From Dioscorea cayenensis subsp. rotundata (lineage: Eukaryota > Streptophyta > Magnoliopsida > Dioscoreales > Dioscoreaceae), in NCBI RefSeq assembly GCF_009730915.1, contig NC_052475.1:1612001-1676000 (forward strand): a stretch of 64,000 bases of DNA, read 5' to 3'. Positions 58,250 to 64,000 of this stretch are shown piece by piece; position 1 is the stretch's first letter; each line of letters starts with the position of its first letter. The translations under genes were made by a program, and so were the position numbers. The notes under the pieces were generated by a model. The model did not search any database and was not told where the DNA came from. It saw only the letters and a program-made list of their open reading frames with translations.

Positions 58250-61200
58250 TTACTCAAGAGCTGGTGCACCAGCTCCACCAAAACCACCACCACCACCACC
58301 ACCACCGCGACCAAATCCTGGCCTGCTACCGGCTCCCTGTGAGATCCACAAATATAAAAAAAGATAAATTTCTTATTCCACCTTCAACTAACAAAAAATG
58401 ATACACAACATTAATGGGATGAATAAAAATAACAAACACATTAAATCTTAAAAGAATTACTTCATAAAAACCATTGGTGCAACACAAATGCTTTAGTAAA
58501 CTGCATCTATATAGCACTCAAAAACAAGTGCAAACTTAAGAGACAAAGGAATGATGGCCCATGAGAACAATTTCTAAGCAATGCTGTGTAATGGATTCAC
58601 TAACGATCAAAAACATAAATTGATGTCAATAGAAAACTTAAGTGTAAAAACTTAATGCCAACAGGAGTTGCATGGTACATCAGCAGAGAAAGCTTTTCCT
58701 TTCTTAAAAAAAAAATGCATATGATGACCGTTGTGAAAAAGGTCTCACCATCTGGTTTCCTTCCTGTTGTTCACATAGGAAAAAAAAAAGCTACAGAAAC
58801 TAAAAACAAATCAGTAATAAGAAAAACTAATGCATTGAGATAAAACTACACATTCTTCACTCTCCCTATAAAAGAAAATTCCATCAGAGTTAAATTGAAT
58901 GTCAGCATAGACAAAGCCCAAAAGGTGTCTCTGATGACCGTCGTGATATAAGCCTCATCGTCTGGTTTTCTTGTTCAAGTAAAAAATAAAAGCTAAACAA
59001 CATAAAAACCAAATAAGAAGCATGGGGAAAAAAAGATGCACAATTTTAAAGTTATGCCTAACCCCTCTCCCTGTAAAGAAAATTCCATCAGAGTTAAATT
59101 GAATGTCAGCAAAGACACGATTAAAAAGGTGTCTCTGATGACCATCGTGATATAGATCTCATCATCTGGTCCCTCTCCATTTAATACAGCAAGAAACAAA
59201 AGGAAACAAACACATGCAAGAGTGAACACAATGACTCAGAATCACATCTCCCTCTCTCTAATCCATATATCCCCTAGACAATAAAAATAAAATTCATCAG
59301 GGTAAAATTTAGCCGGTACACAATTGATTAAAATCTTATTTGGATTAGCTTTTAAAAAGCCCAGAAGTGCTTAATTTATATAAAAAAGCGCTTCGAGCTA
59401 AAAATATTGCTTCTGGCTCAAAAAAAAATTGTTTGGATTAGTTTTTCTGCGGAAGTAGAAGTACAAAAAAAAGAAGAGAAAAACATTGCTTCTTTTTAGA
59501 AACTGGTCATGTGATGCTTTTTTTACAAAAACACTTTTTTTCAAAAGTTGTTTGGGGTTACACATTACTTAAATGTCCTTACGAAATAAAAAAATGACTT
59601 ACGTTTTTAAGGGATCTCTGCAAACTTTTTGCATCCCCATCTAGTATCCTTCCTAGATCTTAAGGCCTTCCGCCCGCTCTTGCCCCCACCCCCGTGGGAT
59701 AAATGCATAATAATTGAGCTATTATTATAATTCAATGAATACTCATTTTAATAATTTACTACTAAAAATGCCCTCCTATGAATGCACACACAAACAACTT
59801 CACAAATATAAAAGTACTTCTGTATTAACATATCCAAATACAAAATACAAAAAAACACTTTAACTCTAAAAAGCACTTTTTCCAGAAGTCTTTCTTTCTA
59901 CCATACTTAAAAAAAAAGCACTTTTTTTAAAAACCAATCCAAACAAGGCCTAAGTGTTTTCGATGATCGTCATGATATAAGTCTCATCATCTAGCTACAC
60001 TCCATTGGATATAGGGAAAAATAAAGCTTAAAAAAAATTAGAAAAGATAAAATGAAACAAAATTAGACTCCATCCTTCCTCAAGCCCATCTACTCCCTAG
60101 ACTAAAAAGATGATGCAGAGTTAAGATAAAAGCATACTAGACCATCCAAATATTATAACAGTTTTCATCTATTCATACAAATACCTCAGGCTTAGCATTA
60201 AAACCACTCGGATTCATAACAGATCATGAGACACATCAAACAAAATTTGATTTGTATCTTTTTTTTTTTGGCTCAAGCAATAGAGTTCTATTTGTGCCAG
60301 TACATACATATTAGTTGATCAACCCACGCAATACAAAAGCCAGAAAAAGACTAAGGAGAGATTTGGGATCAGCCTGACGTGCAAATGTCTCAGCAAAGCC
60401 ACCATAATCTAGGAAGCCTCTAGACTGAGTTGTATATCTCACATCATACCCCAAAAGATAAAAGAAAGGAGAGCACATACCTATCCAGACTTAAAGTTAA
60501 TACCACTGAGTGCTCTTTTAACTATTTTAATAGAACCCACACAAATGACAGTTCTGGCTGATTCTATAAATCTTTTAACAAAAAATATACACAGATAACA
60601 CAACCATGTCAAACGGTATCTTAAGTTGAAACAAAAAGTAATTCAGAAGAAAATAACTGACCCTGAATGATGGTTGGAATTCAGGCGGAGCACCACCTTT
60701 CTCTCCACCAAACTCACCACCACCACCACGAGGACCTCCTCTGTAGCCATCCCTGTCCCCAAATCTCGGCCTGTCACCCTCAAAGCGTGGCGGACCCCTG
60801 TGATTGTGCATTAGTTATTTAAGGTGCCCGGTAACCACAGTTCTAAATCCCCAATTACAACCTTCCAATGAGGCATCAATTAAAAATGAATTAATAAATA
60901 CATAAATAAAAGACCTGACCTGGGAAGTTGCCAAAAGAATACGGTGACATGTTTAAAATCAAAACATATATTTTGTGGCGTTAAAACCTTTAACAAGCAT
61001 GCACAAAGTAAAGACTTACACAGTTACACAGAGATGAAAGCCAGAAGCACAACAGTGAAAAGCTAAGAACAAATCAATTCATAAAATATCGCAGTGAATT
61101 AAGAATGAAATGTCAAACACTATAAAGCACTGATTTTTATAGCAATAAGATCCAAAGAAGATGAAAATTAAGCTACAGCCAGAAAGAAGAAGATACCTAG

Positions 61201-61694
61201 GGCGGTCGCCCGGTGGCCCGGAGCCAAACGGGCGGGAAGGAGCTCTGGTAGACTTCTTAAGGGTCGCTGGGACGATCTCGGACGGGAGATTAAGGAAAGT
61301 ACGGAGATATTCTATGCCATCGTTAGTGAGATACCAGTAGTAGTGCATCCAGGCAAAAGTCTCCCGAACGTACTCCCTGGACTTGAAGCTCTGCATCAGC
61401 TTGATCACTTGCAGGTTCGGCACATCGATCAGCGGATGCTTCTCCAGGTTGTAATCCTTCTTCGCGTACAGCACTCCCTCTGAAACACCAAACAAAATCC
61501 CCAAATTAGACCAAAACCCTAACCCTAATTCCAACGAAATGGAGTACAAGTTTGCGTAAAAAGGAAATACCTTGGAAGAGATACTTGCAGATCTCATGAC
61601 GATTCTTCTTGGAGATGATCTGAAAGCAAAATGGAGAGTCAGAGATCGATCGGAAGGATTTAGAGAGAAATCAAAACCCTAGATTGGGTACCAT
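58250..61694 (-). CDS. RPS10: 40S ribosomal protein S10 (eS10)
   Basis: Five coding exons: 61694-61692, 61619-61571, 61479-61197, 60797-60662 and 58336-58250, in consistent phases, giving 185 residues. The first coding exon is only the ATG, followed at once by a GTACCC donor. Exon 2 gives [16 protein letters not shown]. Exon 3 gives [40 protein letters not shown] and [15 protein letters not shown], the winged-helix core. Exons 4-5 give the basic, Gly-rich tail ([36 protein letters not shown]). The protein is part of the small ribosomal subunit head near the mRNA entry. Length and sequence are normal for plants. Intron 4 is 2.3 kb and repeat-filled. Confidence 0.95.
58700..60010. repeat. tandem repeats of about 210 bp in RPS10 intron 4, one split by a MITE
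   Basis: The phrase 'gatgaccgtcgtgatataag' and the following 'ctcatcatctgg' recurs at about 58716, 58933, 59138 and 59960. The first two steps are 217 and 205 bp; the third is 822 bp, which is 203 once the 619-bp MITE at 59332-59950 is removed. An 'aaattccatcagagttaaattgaatgtcagc' block is also shared between units. Confidence 0.8.
59332..59950. mobile_element. Tourist/Harbinger-like MITE
   Basis: A 619-bp element with the TAA target on both sides (59329-59331, 59951-59953). The left end AATCTTATTTGGATTAGC pairs with the right end, whose complement is GGCCTTGTTTGGATTGG. 'aaaagcactttttc' and its complement recur inside. It sits in the third/fourth intron repeat unit of RPS10. Confidence 0.7.
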
Positions 61695-61759
61695 GGCGGC
61701 CCCGGTGAGGAGTGCGGCGGCAGCGAAGTTCAGGGTGATCTTCAGATCGGAAGCGGCAT

Positions 61760-63285
61760 AAACCCTAACTTTAGAACATATATATATATATATCCTATGG
61801 GAATCACGTGCTTTGCGCGTGATTGGAAAAGTATTTACGATCCATCTATTGGAAAATTTTATATAATGATATTTTTGAAAGATATTAATTTGGAAAAAAA
61901 ATATGAAAAAAAATATTAGAAGGGATATTATTAAGGGATAACCTCAATAGACATATAGTAGCAATTCCCTCCCTTTTTTTCTGTTCATATTTGTAAAAAA
62001 AATTAGATATAAATTTAATATAATTTTATATTATTGAAAAATAAAAATCAACCCAATACATGGATCATTTAAGTTTTAGGATTAAAAAAATAATGATAAT
62101 GAAAGGATGCCAAAATATTTTCTCGTAGAAATGAACACATTTCATTCTTTGAATAAGAAGATTATAGAAATAAATATTATATATTTAAACAATGGTGCAT
62201 CAAAATGTGTTATTTTTAAGTTTTATAATTTGTTTTAATTTGGTTGAGGTCATTGCGATTATCTCAAGCTTTCTACTAACTCTCGCCCAATATGGAGGCT
62301 CTAAAATCTAGTTTTGGATACTAATTATATCATTTTACCACTCTCTTAATATTGATGCCTCAATAAAATCACTCCTTGTGATCTGCTTAAATTTGAATAA
62401 CAAAATTATGACCATAAATAACTTTGTGAGATAAAACAATGATGAATTACCAATAACTTTTGTCATGCTATTGTAGAGATGAGAGATCCTTAATTTTTAC
62501 AATACCCATTTACCTTTCGAAGCTTCTCAAATATAGACCCTTTTCAATAAAGTATTTGCATTTATTAAATATTAGATTAAAGATTCGCGCTAATGTTGCG
62601 GGTTGAATATATTCAAAACGAAATATTGCAAAGATAGTATCAATTTTGAGAAAAAAATCATTGTTAATGTAATTTTTTAAAATCATTTTCAGTATGAGAA
62701 ATATATTTATAAGATGTGAAGGATTGTGAAATATATTATTGGAATATGTTATCTGATTAAGTATTTTTTTAGGAAAAGATGGATTTGTGGTTTACTTATT
62801 TTCTATAGAAAATTAATTTTTTTTTAATATATATTTCATATAATGGTCTAGTTATTTTATTTAGGAAATTAAATTTTGTAATTCATATATATATATATAT
62901 ATATATATGCAATATATAGTAGTTTTATTTATTTTGATAGAATACATACAGATTAACATTTATATATTGTCTTTCTTTTGATGAATTGATAGGTGCAGTA
63001 AATATGATTAGGAAGTAGATATATTTATATATCATTAATACTTTTGTCAAACATAGAGAATATAAGTATTACATGTAATGAACCAAATCTAATTTATCTA
63101 GATTTGTTTGCTATTTAAGAGTAATGTTGTCCTTGAGATGATATTATGTAGGGTCCTTATGCTCCCAATTTAGTTTTGTTGCAACTTGTTTTGTTGCAAC
63201 TTGTTCATGCTGTGGGGAATGCTCCTATGCTCATAATTTCAAATAATCAATAATATTGATTGAAATGGAATATTTTGTAAGTAGT
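61760..63285. other. RPS10 promoter and AT-rich intergenic DNA
   Basis: 61710-61790 is the RPS10 leader with a (TA)n tract at 61779-61790. Further right I see only AT-rich sequence with another (TA)n at 62888-62908. No gene recognised. Confidence 0.4.
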
Positions 63286-63287
63286 AT

Positions 63288-63598
63288 TCAAAGTTTTATA
63301 ATTATTACTTCGAGTTTCTCAATCAGTTCTTTTGCATTTGGAGAAGAGATGATGATCTGTCATGCAACTGGGTTGATGAACCCTTCTTGTAGAACTTTGT
63401 AGATAAATGACAGCATCAAGTTATAGTATTCGTCAACATTCAGCAAACCAATCTGGAACAAAGTGTAAGTTATTTATCTTCTTTTTATAATTTCATGTGT
63501 GTATATAGAGCATTGAGATCAAATTACCAGTTTGTTATATATGCCTAATTGTGCCCAACTAATCATTTCAAAAAGCTTTTCAAGAGTTCCATAACCTC
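63288..63598 (-). pseudogene. LOG-type cytokinin-activating enzyme fragment, broken
   Basis: Two minus-strand exons match the C-terminal half of LOG (cytokinin riboside 5'-monophosphate phosphoribohydrolase). 63598-63528 gives GYGTLEKLFEMISWAQLGIY plus NKL, part of the PGGxGTxxE motif region; the acceptor TTCAG splits the motif at the usual intron site, so the PG half would be on the next exon upstream. 63452-63288 gives IGLLNVDEYYNLMLSFIYKV and LQEGFINPVA, then a TGA where Arg is expected, then QIIISSPNAKELIEKLE. The in-frame stop, and Lys in place of the second Glu of the motif (GTLEK for GTLEE), argue against function. No upstream exon is recognised in the last 400 bp, so it may continue beyond the window. 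Live enzymes release active cytokinin bases. Confidence 0.7.
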
Positions 63599-64000
63599 CT
63601 GAACATAAAAAGAAAATACTTAACATGAGTAATTTTTTTTCATTTACAAATGATTCAAGGAAAAATCAATTTTGCAAAGCAAAAAGCTATTTTATATTAC
63701 TAATTGAGAAAGAACCATAAATTATTATTAAAATATATTAACCCTTAAATAATAATAATAAAAGAAAAATCTAATAATTTATTAGGGTTTTATTTTTGTT
63801 TTTAGTTAATTGAGGACAATTCAATGTTATATATAATACTATATGGATAACAAAGTGAACTATATATTATTAGTAAAAGAAAAAACTCTCATAATGCTAT
63901 GGATGTTAAAAACAGGTAAAAGTTTCAGTTAATTAATTTAGCTTTAAAACACATAAGGGAGATATAATTTTTACATAGTGTTAACTTTATGACTTATTTA
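63599..64000. other. AT-rich DNA at the right edge
   Basis: No LOG N-terminal exon or other feature recognised; could be intron sequence of the LOG fragment. Confidence 0.3.

Noticed and set aside
1-64000. CRISPR arrays, operons, rRNA, bacterial or phage systems
   Set aside because: None seen; spliced genes and plant transposons show nuclear plant DNA.

Overview
The window is nuclear DNA from a flowering plant. It has split genes with GT-AG introns, plant-only families (a miR160-type auxin response factor, AUX1/LAX, RALF, SBT1 subtilases), AT-rich intergenic DNA and many plant transposons. I cannot fix the species; a non-grass monocot is a guess from overall style only.

Layout. 1-20.3 kb is a transposon nest: the 3' part of a hAT element with a frameshifted transposase (1-2596), a 5'-truncated LINE (2.67-4.64 kb), a CACTA-like terminus carrying three Stowaway MITEs (4.83-6.3 kb), and a 6,997-bp CACTA element (6725-13721, TIR CACTACACTA, TSD TTA). 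That CACTA element carries fragments of at least three host genes and no visible transposase. LINE remnants and a Tourist-like MITE follow. 20.4-31.5 kb holds an ARF17-like gene with a miR160 site (20419-22761), a chloroplast GrpE gene (24808-26705), a foldback MULE-type MITE with 10-bp TSDs, a 5'-truncated LACS pseudogene carrying a SINE, and a GC-rich degenerate minisatellite. 32.4-40 kb holds an AIPP1/EDM3-like RRM gene (minus) and an AUX1/LAX auxin importer (plus, 7 coding exons). 42.6-47.7 kb is again LINE-rich. 49.3-61.7 kb holds a RALF peptide gene, two tandem SBT1-type subtilases on the minus strand (one with a single frameshift), and 40S ribosomal protein S10. A decayed LOG (cytokinin-activating) fragment lies near the right edge.

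The genes do not form a pathway. Two act in auxin biology (ARF, LAX), two in secreted peptide or protease biology (RALF, SBT), and two are housekeeping (GrpE, eS10). The most unusual structures are the gene-capturing CACTA element, with six AP2-domain exons of an ANT/WRI1-type factor plus pieces of two other genes, and a five-copy tandem array of about 235 bp, made of promoter/5'UTR sequence, upstream of the frameshifted subtilase.

Coordinates of spliced genes come from reading splice sites by eye. No database search was run, so family names rest on motif recognition.
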